From NCBI GenBank assembly GCA_030529505.1, contig JAUMWT010000002.1:87225-151224 (forward strand): a stretch of 64,000 nt of DNA, read 5' to 3'. Origin of the DNA: Allobrachymonas sp. Lineage in GTDB: Bacteria; Pseudomonadota; Gammaproteobacteria; Burkholderiales; Burkholderiaceae_C. A program made the translations under genes and the position numbers. A model generated the notes under the pieces. It had not been told where the DNA came from. It made no database searches and was given only the letters and a program-made list of their open reading frames with translations. This document shows, piece after piece, positions 1 to 10,176 of this stretch. The stretch's first letter is position 1. Every line of letters begins with the position of its first letter.

Positions 1-2313
1 AAGCGCTGGTGGCAGCAAAAACTTGAAAGCAGCCGCGCCACGCCCGTGTTGGATGCCGAGCACAAGCTGCGCATTCTCGATCGCCTGACTGCGGCTGAAG
101 GGCTGGAGCGTTTTCTGCACAGCAAATACGTGGGGCAAAAGCGCTTTTCGCTTGAGGGCGGCGAGAGCTTCATCGTCGCCATGGACGAAGTGGTGCGCGA
201 AGCGGGCAAGCGCGGCCTGCAAGAAGTGGTGATCGGCATGGCCCACCGCGGGCGGCTGAATGTGCTCGTGAACATGCTGGGCAAGCTGCCCAAGGATTTG
301 TTTGCCGAATTCGAGCAGACCGCGCCCGAGAAATTGTCCAGCGGCGACGTGAAATACCACCAGGGCTTCAGCTCCAACGTGGCCACGCCCAATGGGCCGC
401 TGCACCTCACGCTGCTGTTCAACCCCTCGCACCTGGAGATTGTCGATCCCGTGGTGCAGGGTAGCGTGCGAGCGCGGCTGGATCGCCGCGGCGACCCCGA
501 AGGCAAGCACGTGCTGCCGCTTCTTGTGCATGGCGATGCGGCCTTTGCCGGCCAGGGCGTGGTGATGGAAACCCTGGCCCTGGCCGAAACGCGCGGCTAT
601 CACACCGGCGGCACGCTGCATATCGTCATCAACAACCAGATCGGCTTTACCACCAGCGACCCGCGCGACAGCCGCTCCACCCTGTACTGCACCGACGTGG
701 TCAAGATGATGGAAGCGCCCGTGCTGCATGTGAACGCCGACGAGCCCGAGGCCGTGGCCCTGTGCGTGCAGTGGGCGATGGAATACCGTGCCACCTTCCA
801 CAAGGACGTGGTGATCGACATCATCTGCTACCGCAAGCTGGGCCACAACGAGCAGGACACGCCCATGCTCACCCAGCCGCTGATGTACAAGAAGATCGGC
901 CAGCACCCCGGCACGCGCAAGCTCTATGCCGACCGGCTGGCCGCGCAGGGCCTGGGCGACACCCTGGGCGACGACATGGTGCAGGCCTACCGCAGCGCGC
1001 TGGATGAAGGCCGCCACACCGTTGACCCGGTAGTAGGGGGCTTCAAGCGCCACTTCAGCGCCAATTGGGCGCAGTTTCTCGACCAGCCGTGGACGGACAC
1101 GGCCGCCACCGCCATTCCGCTGGCGGAATGGAAGCGTCTGGCCGAGCGCATCACGCAAGTGCCGGCCGATTTCAGCGTGCACCCGCTGGCGCGCAAGGTG
1201 CTCGACGACCGCGCCGCCATGGGCCGCGGCGACATCCAGGTGGACTGGGGCATGGGCGAGCACATGGCTTTTGCCACGCTGCTGGCCGAGGGCTTTCCGA
1301 TTCGCATCTCGGGACAGGACTGCGGCCGCGGCACCTTCACCCACCGCCACGCCGTGCTGCACGACCAGCGCCGCGAAAGGTTTGATGAGGGCATCTACAT
1401 CCCCCTGCAAAACCTGGAACCCGACCAGCCGCAGTTCACGGTGATTGACTCCATCCTTTCGGAAGAGGCCGTGCTGGGCTTTGAATACGGCTACGCCTCC
1501 AACGCGCCGCGCACCCTGGTGATTTGGGAGGCGCAGTTTGGCGACTTCGCCAATGGCGCGCAGGTGGTGATCGACCAGTTCATCGCCAGCGGCGAAGTGA
1601 AGTGGGGCCGCTTGAACGGCCTCACCCTCATGCTGCCGCACGGCTACGAGGGCCAGGGCCCCGAGCACAGCTCGGCGCGGCTGGAGCGCTTCATGCAGCT
1701 TGCGGCCGACCACAACATGCAAATCGTGCAGCCCACCACGGCCAGCCAGATCTTTCACGTGCTGCGCCGCCAGATGATTCGCGATTTGCGCAAGCCCCTC
1801 ATCATCATGACGCCCAAATCCCTGCTGCGCAGCAAAGACGCCACCTCGCCGCTGGAAGCGTTCACGCACGGGGGCTTTCAAACCGTCATCCCCGAGCAGA
1901 AAGCCAGCGTCGTCAAGAACGCCAAAAAGGTCAAGCGCGTGCTGGTGTGCTCGGGCAAGGTCTATTACGACCTGGCCAAAAAGCGCGACGAGCTGGGCAC
2001 AGACGATGTGGCGCTGATCCGCATCGAGCAGCTCTACCCCTTCCCGCACAAGGCTTTTGCCGCCGAGCTGAAGAAATACCCCAAGGCCACCGAGGTGCTG
2101 TGGTGCCAGGACGAACCCAAGAACCAGGGCGCCTGGTTCTTCGTGCAGCACTCGCTGCTCGAAGACATGGCCCCCGGGCAAAAGCTTGGCTATGCGGGCC
2201 GCGCCGCGTCAGCCTCGCCTGCGGTGGGCTACATCCGCCTGCACCAGGAACAGCAAAAGAATCTGGTGGAAGACGCCTTCGCCCCCATCCAGGGCCGGGC
2301 GCTGGAGCGTTGA
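1..2313 (+). CDS. sucA: 2-oxoglutarate dehydrogenase E1 component (5' end outside window)
   Basis: Thiamine-diphosphate dependent decarboxylase of the 2-oxoglutarate dehydrogenase complex (TCA cycle, cytoplasm). The frame is open from base 1, so the N-terminal part lies upstream; about 770 codons are visible. The segments YVGQKRFSLEGGESFI, GMAHRGRLNVL, FNPSHLEIVDPVVQGSVRA and DIICYRKLGHNEQDTP are the usual E1o landmarks, and the C-terminal half has the transketolase-like pyrimidine domain (GQDCGRGTFTHRHAVLHDQ, GHGYEGQGPEHSSARLERF-like region). odhB follows after 71 bp on the same strand, so the two are presumably co-transcribed. Identification is secure; only the start is missing. Confidence 0.97.
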   Translation, partial: KRWWQQKLESSRATPVLDAEHKLRILDRLTAAEGLERFLHSKYVGQKRFSLEGGESFIVAMDEVVREAGKRGLQEVVIGMAHRGRLNVLVNMLGKLPKDLFAEFEQTAPEKLSSGDVKYHQGFSSNVATPNGPLHLTLLFNPSHLEIVDPVVQGSVRARLDRRGDPEGKHVLPLLVHGDAAFAGQGVVMETLALAETRGYHTGGTLHIVINNQIGFTTSDPRDSRSTLYCTDVVKMMEAPVLHVNADEPEAVALCVQWAMEYRATFHKDVVIDIICYRKLGHNEQDTPMLTQPLMYKKIGQHPGTRKLYADRLAAQGLGDTLGDDMVQAYRSALDEGRHTVDPVVGGFKRHFSANWAQFLDQPWTDTAATAIPLAEWKRLAERITQVPADFSVHPLARKVLDDRAAMGRGDIQVDWGMGEHMAFATLLAEGFPIRISGQDCGRGTFTHRHAVLHDQRRERFDEGIYIPLQNLEPDQPQFTVIDSILSEEAVLGFEYGYASNAPRTLVIWEAQFGDFANGAQVVIDQFIASGEVKWGRLNGLTLMLPHGYEGQGPEHSSARLERFMQLAADHNMQIVQPTTASQIFHVLRRQMIRDLRKPLIIMTPKSLLRSKDATSPLEAFTHGGFQTVIPEQKASVVKNAKKVKRVLVCSGKVYYDLAKKRDELGTDDVALIRIEQLYPFPHKAFAAELKKYPKATEVLWCQDEPKNQGAWFFVQHSLLEDMAPGQKLGYAGRAASASPAVGYIRLHQEQQKNLVEDAFAPIQGRALER

Positions 2314-2384
2314 TCGCGCCGAAAACACACGCCCCCAAGCGCCTACCCCTTTGAACCGTTCACTGAAATTGCGAGAAACACCCC

Positions 2385-3734
2385 ATGTCCATCGTAGAAG
2401 TCAAAGTCCCGCAGCTGTCTGAATCCGTGGCCGAAGCCACCCTGTTGCAATGGAAGAAAAAAGTCGGCGACGCCGTTGCCGCAGATGAAATCCTGGTTGA
2501 TGTAGAAACCGACAAGGTCGTGCTCGAAGTGCCCGCGCCCGCTGCGGGCGTGCTGGCATCCATTGAGCAAGGCGATGGCGCCACCGTTACCTCGGGCCAG
2601 CTCATTGCCCGCATCGACACGGCTGCCGGGGCAGGCGCAGCAGCCGCAGCGCCCGTTCATTCACCCGCTGCGGTGGTGAGCAGCCCTGTGCCGCACCCGG
2701 CCGCCGCGCCCACTCCTACGGCTGCTGCCGCCATCAGCCACGCCACGCAGGCAGCGGGTGCGGCAGCTGTAGCGGCAGGCAGCAAGGCCGATGTGCGCAT
2801 GCCCGCAGCGGCCAAACTCATGGCCGATCATCAACTGCCCGCAGGCTCGGTGGTGGGCACGGGCAAAGACGGCCGCGTGACCAAGGGCGATGTGCTGGGC
2901 GCGCTGCAAGCAGGCACCGCTGCGGCAGCCACAGCCGGTGCAGCCACCGCTGCGCCCAAGGCCGCGCACATTCCCACCGGCGTGCCCACCAGCAGCCTGC
3001 CGCAAGCGGCCGCGGCCGTGCCCGACCTGGGCGAGCGCCCGCTGGAACGCGTGCCCATGAGCCGCCTGCGCGCGCGCATTGCCGAGCGCCTGCTGCAATC
3101 GCAGGCCAGCAACGCCATCCTCACCACCTTCAATGAAGTGAACATGCAGCCGGTGATGGAGATGCGCAAGAAGTTTCAGGAACAGTTCGAGAAAGAGCAC
3201 GGCGTCAAGCTTGGCTTCATGAGCTTTTTCGTCAAGGCCGCCGTGCACGCGCTGAAAAAATTCCCCATCCTCAACGCCAGCGTGGACGGCAACGACATCG
3301 TCTATCACGGCTACTTCGACATCGGCATTGCCGTGGGCAGCCCGCGCGGCCTGGTCGTGCCCATTCTGCGCAACGCCGACCAGATGCGCTTTGCCGACAT
3401 CGAGAAGAAGATTGCCGAACTGGGCGCCAAAGCGCGCGACGGCAAGCTGGGCCTTGAAGAGATGAGCGGCGGCACCTTCTCGATCAGCAACGGCGGCGTG
3501 TTCGGTTCCATGATGTCCACCCCCATCATCAACCCGCCGCAATCGGCCATTCTGGGCGTGCACGCCACCAAAGAGCGCCCAGTGGTCGAAAACGGCCAGA
3601 TCGTCATTCGCCCCATCAACTACCTGGCGCTGAGCTACGACCACCGCATCATCGACGGGCGCGAAGCCGTGCTGGGCCTGGTGGCGATGAAAGAAGCGCT
3701 CGAAGACCCCGCCCGCCTGCTGTTCGACATCTGA
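2385..3734 (+). CDS. odhB: Dihydrolipoyllysine succinyltransferase, E2 of 2-oxoglutarate dehydrogenase
   Basis: E2 core enzyme that transfers succinyl from lipoyl-lysine to CoA. 449 aa. Residues 1-77 form one lipoyl domain with the lipoylated lysine in [10 protein letters not shown] (Lys44); an Ala/Pro-rich linker follows, then the peripheral-subunit binding domain ([13 protein letters not shown]...GRVTKGDVL, about 140-172), a second Ala-rich linker and the acyltransferase domain from about 220, with the catalytic [13 protein letters not shown] motif near residue 420. The linkers are richer in Ala and Thr than in E. coli SucB. Start ATG is 71 bp after sucA. The next gene, an SMR transporter, begins only 13 bp after the stop. 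Confidence 0.97.
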   Translation: MSIVEVKVPQLSESVAEATLLQWKKKVGDAVAADEILVDVETDKVVLEVPAPAAGVLASIEQGDGATVTSGQLIARIDTAAGAGAAAAAPVHSPAAVVSSPVPHPAAAPTPTAAAAISHATQAAGAAAVAAGSKADVRMPAAAKLMADHQLPAGSVVGTGKDGRVTKGDVLGALQAGTAAAATAGAATAAPKAAHIPTGVPTSSLPQAAAAVPDLGERPLERVPMSRLRARIAERLLQSQASNAILTTFNEVNMQPVMEMRKKFQEQFEKEHGVKLGFMSFFVKAAVHALKKFPILNASVDGNDIVYHGYFDIGIAVGSPRGLVVPILRNADQMRFADIEKKIAELGAKARDGKLGLEEMSGGTFSISNGGVFGSMMSTPIINPPQSAILGVHATKERPVVENGQIVIRPINYLALSYDHRIIDGREAVLGLVAMKEALEDPARLLFDI

Positions 3735-3747
3735 AGGGGCCGCTTGC

Positions 3748-4071
3748 GTGACTAGCCCTTGGCTTTTGCTCGTGCTGGCTGGCCTGTTTGAAATGGGCTG
3801 GCCGCTGGGCTTTAAGCTCACTGAACAGCCCGCCTTCAAACTCTGGGGCTGGCTCATCGCCATCGTGTGCATAGGCTTGTCGGGCTGGCTGCTGTGGCTG
3901 GCGCAAAAGCACATTCCCATTGGCACAGCCTACGCGGTGTGGACGGGCATTGGCGGCGCAGGCACCTTTGTGGTGGGTGTACTGTTTTTTGGCGATGCTT
4001 TGTCCGTCTGGCGCACGCTGGGCGTGTGTCTGATCGTGGGTGGGGTGGTCACGCTCAAGCTGGCGCATTGA
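3748..4071 (+). CDS. SugE/Gdx-type small multidrug resistance (SMR) transporter
   Basis: 107-aa inner-membrane protein with four hydrophobic helices and a GTG start. The conserved first-helix glutamate is Glu15 (LAGLFEMGWPLGFK), and IPIGTAYAVWTGIGGAGTFVVGVLFFGD matches the SMR signature; the SugE-like details (EMGW rather than EMGT) favour the guanidinium-exporting Gdx branch over the EmrE drug-exporter branch. It sits 13 bp after odhB and before a tautomerase-like gene and lpd, that is, inside the odh operon, which is an unusual place. I see no guanidine riboswitch upstream. Family call is firm; substrate is inferred from the family. Confidence 0.9.
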   Translation: MTSPWLLLVLAGLFEMGWPLGFKLTEQPAFKLWGWLIAIVCIGLSGWLLWLAQKHIPIGTAYAVWTGIGGAGTFVVGVLFFGDALSVWRTLGVCLIVGGVVTLKLAH

Positions 4072-4099
4072 TTCACGCAATAAGGAAAGATTGTTTGCA

Positions 4100-4471
4100 A
4101 TGCCCCATCTCACCCTTGAAGTGACCAATAACCTTCGGTCAAGCATTAACGCGACAACGTTGTTGCAAGCGGCGCACCAGGCCCTGCTGGTATCGGGCGT
4201 GTTTGCGGCTGCCGACGTGAAAAGCCGCCTGCTGTGGCTGGACACTTTCTGCGTGGGGCAGGCAGATGCTGCCGAAAAGGCCGAAGGCTTCATCCACGCC
4301 CGGCTTGATTTGCTGGCGGGCCGCCCGCCCGAAGTGCGGCAGAGCTTGGCTGAAGCGGTGGTAGCGACACTCAAAGCTCACATCACGCCCAGCCAGCCCG
4401 TGCAAATCAGCTGCCTAGTGCGTGAAATGGAACGCAGCCACTACGCCAAATACTGTTCTCATCGTTCATGA
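4100..4471 (+). CDS. 5-carboxymethyl-2-hydroxymuconate isomerase-like tautomerase
   Basis: 123 aa. The protein starts MPHLTLEVTNNL; once Met is removed the N-terminal proline is the catalytic base used throughout the tautomerase superfamily. Length and pattern (N-terminal PHL.LE.T.N, C-terminal ISCLVREMERSHYAKY) fit the CHMI family (HpaF/HpcD) of homoprotocatechuate breakdown. No other aromatic-degradation gene is nearby, so the true substrate is unclear. The start at 4100 was chosen over an in-frame upstream ATG at 4040 because only it gives the Pro1 enzyme and it clears the sugE-like gene. The stop lies 21 bp before lpd. Confidence 0.82.
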   Translation: MPHLTLEVTNNLRSSINATTLLQAAHQALLVSGVFAAADVKSRLLWLDTFCVGQADAAEKAEGFIHARLDLLAGRPPEVRQSLAEAVVATLKAHITPSQPVQISCLVREMERSHYAKYCSHRS

Positions 4472-4491
4472 TTTTTTCGAAGGAAATGGCC

Positions 4492-5934
4492 ATGACCCCA
4501 TCATTCGACCTCATCGTCATCGGCGCGGGCCCCGGCGGCTACATCGCCGCCATTCGCGCCGCGCAGTTGGGCCTGCACGTGGCCTGTATTGACGATTGGA
4601 CAAACGCCAACGGCAAGCCCGCCCCTGGCGGCACCTGCACCAATGTGGGCTGCATCCCCAGCAAGGCGCTGCTGCAAAGCTCTGAGCATTACGAGCAGGC
4701 CGCCAAGCACTTTGGCGAGCACGGCATCAGCCTCAAAGACCTGAAGATGGACGTGGCGAAGATGATCGCCCGCAAAGACCAGGTCGTGCAGCAGAACAAC
4801 GACGGCATCCTCTATCTGTTCAAAAAGAACAAGGTGCAGTTCTTCCACGGCCGCGGCAGCTTCGCCCAGGCCATGCCGGGCGGCTACGAAATTCGCGTCA
4901 GCGGCAGCGCGGGCGAAGAAACGCTCACCGCCAAGCAGGTGGTCGTGGCTACGGGCTCCAGTGCGCGCGCGCTGCCGGGCGCGCCGTTTGATGAAGAGGC
5001 CATTCTCAGCAACGCGGGGGCCCTGCGCATGGGGGCCGTGCCCAAAAAACTGGGCGTGATCGGCTCGGGCGTGATCGGGCTGGAAATGGGCAGCGTGTGG
5101 CGCAGGCTGGGGGCCGAAGTCACGATTCTGGAAGGGCAGCCCACCTTCCTCGGCGCGGTGGACGAGCAGATCGCCAAAGAGGCGAAAAAGGCTTTCGACA
5201 AACAGGGCCTGAAGATCGCGCTGGGCGTGAAAGTGGGCGAGGTCAAGGTCAGCAGAAAAGGCAAAGCCACGCAAGTGAGCGTGGCCTATACCGATGCCCA
5301 GGGTGCCGAGCAAAAGCTGGTGGTGGACAAGCTCATCGTCAGCATTGGCCGCGTGCCCAACACCGAGGGCCTGAACGCCCAGGCCGTGGGCCTGCAGCTG
5401 GACGAGCGCGGCGCCATCGTGGTGGATGACGATTGCCGCACCAGCCTGCCCGGCGTGTGGGCCGTGGGTGACGTGGTGCGCGGCCCCATGCTCGCGCACA
5501 AGGCCGAAGAAGAAGGCGTGGCCGTGGCCGAGCGCATCGCGGGCCAGCACGGGCATGTGGATTTCAGGCTGATTCCCTGGGTCATCTACACCAGCCCCGA
5601 AATCGCCTGGGTGGGCCAGACCGAACAGCAGCTCAAGGCGCAGGGCCTGGCCTACAAGGCGGGCACCTTTCCCTTCATGGCCAATGGCCGCGCGCGTGCG
5701 CTGGGCGATACCACGGGCCTGGTCAAGTTCCTGGCCGATGCGGCCACGGATGAAATCTTGGGCGTGCACATCATCGGCCCCAGCGCCAGCGAACTGATTG
5801 CCGAAGCCTGCGTGGCCATGGCCTTCCGCGCCAGCAGCGAAGACATTGCCCGCATCTGCCATGCGCACCCCAGCTTGAGCGAGGCCACCAAAGAAGCCGC
5901 GCTGGCCGTGGACAAGCGCACATTGAATTTCTGA
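4492..5934 (+). CDS. lpd: Dihydrolipoyl dehydrogenase (E3)
   Basis: FAD-dependent E3 that reoxidises dihydrolipoamide for the 2-oxoglutarate (and possibly pyruvate) dehydrogenase complex. 480 aa. Residues 8-16 carry the FAD-binding GAGPGGY; the redox disulphide is Cys49/Cys54 in GGTCTNVGCIPSKALL; NAD-binding GSGVIGLEMGSVW lies near 190; the C-terminal dimer interface has the catalytic CHAHPSLSEA. The start at 4492 (MTPSFDLIVIGAG) is preferred to an ATG at 4468 because AAGGA lies 8 bp upstream and 4468 would overlap the previous stop. It completes the sucA-odhB-lpd set, separated from odhB by two small genes. Confidence 0.97.
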   Translation: MTPSFDLIVIGAGPGGYIAAIRAAQLGLHVACIDDWTNANGKPAPGGTCTNVGCIPSKALLQSSEHYEQAAKHFGEHGISLKDLKMDVAKMIARKDQVVQQNNDGILYLFKKNKVQFFHGRGSFAQAMPGGYEIRVSGSAGEETLTAKQVVVATGSSARALPGAPFDEEAILSNAGALRMGAVPKKLGVIGSGVIGLEMGSVWRRLGAEVTILEGQPTFLGAVDEQIAKEAKKAFDKQGLKIALGVKVGEVKVSRKGKATQVSVAYTDAQGAEQKLVVDKLIVSIGRVPNTEGLNAQAVGLQLDERGAIVVDDDCRTSLPGVWAVGDVVRGPMLAHKAEEEGVAVAERIAGQHGHVDFRLIPWVIYTSPEIAWVGQTEQQLKAQGLAYKAGTFPFMANGRARALGDTTGLVKFLADAATDEILGVHIIGPSASELIAEACVAMAFRASSEDIARICHAHPSLSEATKEAALAVDKRTLNF

Positions 5935-6212
5935 TCGGCGCAGGCAGTAAGCGCATCGGCAGGCGCGCCGTGCCTGTACAAAGCCAGTACTGCGTGCGTG
6001 GCCCATGCGCCAACCCAATGGGGTGGGCGCTATCATGGGCCTTGCAAATGCGATTGTTGATGCAGCGCAGCGCCCGCCGTTTTGATGCAAGCAATGCAAG
6101 CGGCACAGCGGCCATTTGTCATTTGTACTGCGATTCACCCTGTGATTGGCCCTGTGCCCCAAGCCGAGCCTGCAAGCGTTTAATCCCAAGTTGACCACTC
6201 CCAGCCACCACC
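5935..6212. other. Intergenic region lpd-zapE
   Basis: 278 bp without a credible gene on either strand and without a clear terminator. It presumably holds the zapE promoter, but I cannot point to convincing -35/-10 boxes. Confidence 0.5.
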
Positions 6213-7322
6213 ATGCAAACCGTTGAACAGATTTACCACCGCGAAATTGCCGCGCGCGGCTTTCAAAGCGACCCCGCCCAACTGCACGCCGTGGCTGCGC
6301 TGGATCGCTGCGTGCGCGAATGGGCCGGGTTCGAGCAGGCGCGTTCCAGCTTTTTGAAAAAGCTGTTCAGCAAGCCCAGCATTCCGCGCGGCGTGTATAT
6401 GTACGGCGGCGTGGGCCGAGGCAAAAGCTTCTTGATGGATTGCTTTTACGAGGCCGTGCCGGTGCAACTCAAAACGCGCCTGCACTTCCACGAATTCATG
6501 CGCGAGGTGCACCGCGAGCTGGGCAAGCTGCAAGGCGTGGCCGACCCCCTGCAAGTGCTCGGCGCCAAAATGGCGCAGCGCTTTCGCCTGATCTGCTTCG
6601 ACGAATTCCACGTGGCCGACGTGACCGACGCCATGATCCTGCATCGCCTGCTCGAAGCCCTGTTCAGCAATGGCGTGGGCTTCGTCACCACCTCCAACTT
6701 CAAGCCCGACGAGCTCTATCCCAACGGCCTGCACCGCGATCGCATCCTGCCCGCCATCGATCTGCTCAATGCGCGGCTGGAAGTCATCAACGTCGATCAC
6801 GGGGTGGACTACCGCCAGCGCCCGCTGGAATATTTGTCCACCTACATCACCGATCCGCAACCGCAGGCCGACGAGCAAATGCAGCACATCTTTGCGCAAC
6901 TGGCCACCGGGGCCGATGCGCCCGGCGCCCAGCACGATGTGGAACTGGGATCGCGCCAGATTGCCGTGCGCAAGCGGTCGGGCCATGTGGCCTGGTTCGA
7001 CTTTCGCGAGCTGTGCGACAAGCCCCTGTCGCAAAACGACTATCTGGAGCTGGCCGGCCTGTTCCAGACCATCATGGTCTCGGGCGTGCCCAAAATGGGG
7101 CCGGCCATGGCCTCGATGGCGCGGCGCTTCACCCTGCTGGTGGACGTGCTCTACGACCGGCGCGTCAAACTCGTGGTCGCGGCCGAAGTGCCCGCGCCCG
7201 ATTTGTATACCGAGGGCACGCTTGCGCACGAATTCGTGCGCACCGTCTCGCGCCTGCAAGAAATGCAATCGGCCGAATACCAGGCTCTGGAGTACCGCCA
7301 TGTGGACAGTTCCATCACCTGA
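6213..7322 (+). CDS. zapE: Cell division ATPase ZapE (AFG1-like)
   Basis: 369-aa AAA-type ATPase of the AFG1/ZapE family, which in E. coli associates with FtsZ at constriction and affects Z-ring stability. Walker A is YGGVGRGKSFLMD (about residues 64-75), Walker B ICFDEFHVADVTDAMIL (about 127-143), and SNFKPDELYPNGLHRDRILPAI carries the family-specific arginine region. Length matches the family. The 3' end overlaps the next small gene by 23 bp. The role is assigned from family knowledge. Confidence 0.93.
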   Translation: MQTVEQIYHREIAARGFQSDPAQLHAVAALDRCVREWAGFEQARSSFLKKLFSKPSIPRGVYMYGGVGRGKSFLMDCFYEAVPVQLKTRLHFHEFMREVHRELGKLQGVADPLQVLGAKMAQRFRLICFDEFHVADVTDAMILHRLLEALFSNGVGFVTTSNFKPDELYPNGLHRDRILPAIDLLNARLEVINVDHGVDYRQRPLEYLSTYITDPQPQADEQMQHIFAQLATGADAPGAQHDVELGSRQIAVRKRSGHVAWFDFRELCDKPLSQNDYLELAGLFQTIMVSGVPKMGPAMASMARRFTLLVDVLYDRRVKLVVAAEVPAPDLYTEGTLAHEFVRTVSRLQEMQSAEYQALEYRHVDSSIT

Positions 7323-7773
7323 AGCCTCTTTGCATGCATCCGTGGCGCACCGCCCCCTGCGCCATCCACGCCGCCAGCGCCATCACTCGGCCTTGCGTGC
7401 AGTTGCCGTAACGGCTGCGCTCAGTCTGGCGGGCCTGCTGGCCGCCTGCACGCCCCCAACATTTCCAGACCCGGCCCCCACGAAAGAAGAAGTGCCCTTT
7501 CTCGGCCAGCAGATGACGCACGCGCAAATCGGCCAATGGCTGGCCAAAGTGGCTGCCCAGCGCGCGCAGTTGCAGCAAACCCTGCAAGCGCAAAAGATGG
7601 GGTGCTACCAGCGCTTTTTCGTCAACACCTGCTTGCGCCAAAGCCGGCAAAGCTACCAACAGCAAGCCGCCATCTTGCGCAAGCAAGAAATCGAATTGCG
7701 CCGCCAGGAGCGCGTACTCGTTGAAATCGACAAGCAACTGCGCCTGAAAGAGCGCGGGCAGAGCGCGCAGTAA
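7300..7773 (+). CDS. Small putative lipoprotein with coiled-coil tail
   Basis: 157 aa, function unknown. After a long basic N-terminus comes a hydrophobic stretch ending in LSLAGLLAAC, a credible lipobox with acylated Cys50. The mature part has Gln/Arg-rich heptad-like helices (QQQAAILRKQEIELRRQERVLVEIDKQLRLKER) suggesting a coiled coil, and two further Cys (MGCYQRFFVNTCLRQ). The ATG at 7300 overlaps zapE by 23 bp; a GTG at 7342 would give a more normal signal-peptide length and is an alternative start. Close linkage to zapE suggests co-transcription. I do not recognise the family. Confidence 0.65.
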   Translation: MWTVPSPEASLHASVAHRPLRHPRRQRHHSALRAVAVTAALSLAGLLAACTPPTFPDPAPTKEEVPFLGQQMTHAQIGQWLAKVAAQRAQLQQTLQAQKMGCYQRFFVNTCLRQSRQSYQQQAAILRKQEIELRRQERVLVEIDKQLRLKERGQSAQ

Positions 7774-7991
7774 GCGATTGGCCAAACAGAGCACGGATCG
7801 CTTTCAGCCACTGGACGTCAGCGTTTGCTTCGCTGCCAACGATTTGCGCCGGATGATTGCTGTTGTGCGGGTCATTGCGTGCAAGGTGCCAGCAACCAGT
7901 GGTCGCGTCAACAGCCTGTGCCTTTTACCGGTGGGCTTATGCGCCGCTTGGCACGATGGGCTTTGCCCACTACCATTTGCCCCATTGCTCT

Positions 7992-8154
7992 AGAGCCTGT
8001 TCACGATCTCATGGTGAGGTGATTGGAAATGGAGCGGGATGGGATGCAGGGCGCAAATTGCAGTGCATGGCCCGTGCTATGGACAAGATTTGCAACGCAG
8101 CAGACCGCCCGCTTCCATGTTCAGGCGCACGCGATGAGATCGTGAACAGGCGCT
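7992..8154. repeat. Palindromic-ended repeat, copy A
   Basis: 163-bp copy of the repeat family described in the findings. Left end AGAGCCTGTTCACGATCTC, right end GAGATCGTGAACAGGCGCT, i.e. inverted ends with one mismatch. The inside contains a conserved stretch around ATGGACAAGATTTGCAACGC and a small hairpin (CATGGC/GCTATG). The right terminus overlaps by one base the stop codon of the minus-strand ATPase gene. The 218 bp between the lipoprotein gene and this copy show nothing else. Confidence 0.85.
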
Positions 8155-10175
8155 TACGCCGCCACCGGACGGCGCACCAGATGGCTGCTGCCGGGGTGGA
8201 TGGGCAGCAGGGCGGTTTCGGGCTGCTTGCCCGCCGCATCGGGCGTGCCGTTCTGAGCGTCGTTGTAGCGTACGAAACGCTTGCGCTCGACCGTGGGATC
8301 GGGCACGGGCACGGCCGAGAGCAGGGCTTGCGTGTAAGGGTGCTGAGGGTTGGCAAAGAGATCTTCCACTTCGGCCGTTTCCACGATCTGGCCGCGGTAC
8401 ATCACGGCCACGCGGTGGGCGATGTGCCGCACCACCGACAGATCGTGTGCGATGAAGAGGTAGCTCATGCCCAGTTCAGCCTGCAAATCGCCCAGCAGAT
8501 TGATGATTTGCGCGCGGATGGACACGTCGAGCGCGGACACCGGCTCGTCGCAAATCACGAGCTTGGGGTTGAGCGCAATGGCGCGCGCGATGCCGATGCG
8601 CTGCAACTGCCCGCCCGAAAACTCGTGCGGGTAGCGGCTGGCGTGTTCGGGCGCCAGGCCCACGCGGCGCAGCAGCTCGTCGATGCGTTCGGCGCTGATG
8701 GGCAGCCCGTGGATGATGAAAGGCTCGCTCAGCAATTCGCGCACGGTGTAGCGCGGGTCGAGGCAGCCGTGCGGGTCTTGAAACACCATCTGCATGTGCT
8801 GGCGCGCGGTGCGCAGCTGCTCGCGGTTCATGCGCAGCAGGTCTTGCCCGCAGAAGCGCACAACGCCGCTGCTGGGCTCGTGCAGGCGCAGGATGCAGCG
8901 GCTCAGGCTGGATTTGCCGCAGCCCGATTCGCCCACAACGCCCAGCGTTTCACCGGCGCGCACCTGCAGGCTGACATTGCGCACGGCGTGTACGGCATGC
9001 GGTTTTTTCCAAGGCAAAAGCGGGCGCCCGCCGTGAAAGGTTTTGCACAAACGCTCCACTTCCAGCACGGGGGGCGCGTTGTTTGCATCGTCCGCGTGCG
9101 GGGTGTGGCTGTAGGGCAGGTGGTGGTCGCAGCCGTGCGCCTTGCCGGGGTGCCGGATGCTGGCGCTGCAGAACTGGCTGGGGTGGTGGCAGGCCGTGGC
9201 GTGGCCTTGATCATCTGCCTGGAGGGTGGGAACGGCGTGGCGGCAGGTGTCGCTGGCTTGCGCGCAGCGCGGGTGAAAGGCGCAGCCTGCAGGCAGATCG
9301 GTGAGCGAAGGCGGCTGCCCCGGGATGGGGTGCAGGCGCTGCTGGCGCTGGGCGTCGATGCGCGTGAGCGAATCGAGCAGGCCGTGCGTGTAGTGGTGGC
9401 GCGGGGCGCTGAACAGGGTTTTGACCGCGGCGCTTTCGACCACGCGCCCGGCGTACATCACCAGCACGCGGTCGGCCTGGCTGGCCACCAGGCCCAGATC
9501 GTGCGTGATGAGCACGAGCGCGGTGTTGCGCTTCTCGCGCAGGCGCGCGAGCAGTTCCATGATTTGCGCCTGCACGGTCACGTCCAGCGCGGTGGTGGGC
9601 TCGTCGGCGATGAGGATGCGCGGGTTGTTGGCCAGGGCCATGGCGATCACCACGCGCTGGCGCATGCCGCCCGAGAACTGGTGCGGGTAGTCGCGGGCGC
9701 GCTCTTGCGGGTTGGGAATGCCCACTTCGTGCAGCAGCTCCACGGCCTGGGCCAGCGCGGCTTTCTGGCTCATGCGCCGGTGCGAGCGAATGGCCTCGGC
9801 GATTTGCTCGCCCACGCGGTGCACGGGGTTCAGGGCCGAGAGCGGATCCTGAAACACCATGCCGATGTCTTTGCCGCGCAGCTGGCGGCGCTGGGCCTCG
9901 GGCAATTGCAGGATGTCGCGGCCATCGAGCAGCACCCGCCCGCTGATGTGCGCCGTTGGGGGCAGCAGGCCCATGATGCTCAGGGACGAAATCGATTTGC
10001 CCGATCCGCTTTCGCCCACGATGGCCAGGCACTCGCCCGCGTGCAATTGCCAGTTGGCGCCATTGACGGCATGTACCACGCCGTGGGCGGAGTCGAAAGC
10101 GACGGACAGATGCTGCACGTCCAGCAGCGGCGCGTGCTGGGGCGGGTGGTGGCAGTGGGAGCAGGTGGCGGGCAT
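8154..10175 (-). CDS. Fused double ATP-binding protein of a dipeptide/nickel-type ABC importer
   Basis: 673 aa with two complete ABC domains, corresponding to DppD and DppF joined in one chain. Domain 1 (about 20-270): Walker A GESGSGKS, signature SGGMRQRV, Walker [14 protein letters not shown] four-Cys oligopeptide-ABC C-terminal region follows ([16 protein letters not shown]...ATACHHP). Domain 2 (about 370-620): [38 protein letters not shown]. It energises the two permeases encoded upstream. The start lies one base after the stop of the MFS gene, so translation is probably coupled. The stop codon touches repeat copy A. The transported compound is not readable from the ATPase. Confidence 0.93.
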   Translation of the reverse strand: MPATCSHCHHPPQHAPLLDVQHLSVAFDSAHGVVHAVNGANWQLHAGECLAIVGESGSGKSISSLSIMGLLPPTAHISGRVLLDGRDILQLPEAQRRQLRGKDIGMVFQDPLSALNPVHRVGEQIAEAIRSHRRMSQKAALAQAVELLHEVGIPNPQERARDYPHQFSGGMRQRVVIAMALANNPRILIADEPTTALDVTVQAQIMELLARLREKRNTALVLITHDLGLVASQADRVLVMYAGRVVESAAVKTLFSAPRHHYTHGLLDSLTRIDAQRQQRLHPIPGQPPSLTDLPAGCAFHPRCAQASDTCRHAVPTLQADDQGHATACHHPSQFCSASIRHPGKAHGCDHHLPYSHTPHADDANNAPPVLEVERLCKTFHGGRPLLPWKKPHAVHAVRNVSLQVRAGETLGVVGESGCGKSSLSRCILRLHEPSSGVVRFCGQDLLRMNREQLRTARQHMQMVFQDPHGCLDPRYTVRELLSEPFIIHGLPISAERIDELLRRVGLAPEHASRYPHEFSGGQLQRIGIARAIALNPKLVICDEPVSALDVSIRAQIINLLGDLQAELGMSYLFIAHDLSVVRHIAHRVAVMYRGQIVETAEVEDLFANPQHPYTQALLSAVPVPDPTVERKRFVRYNDAQNGTPDAAGKQPETALLPIHPGSSHLVRRPVAA

Positions 10176-10176
10176 G

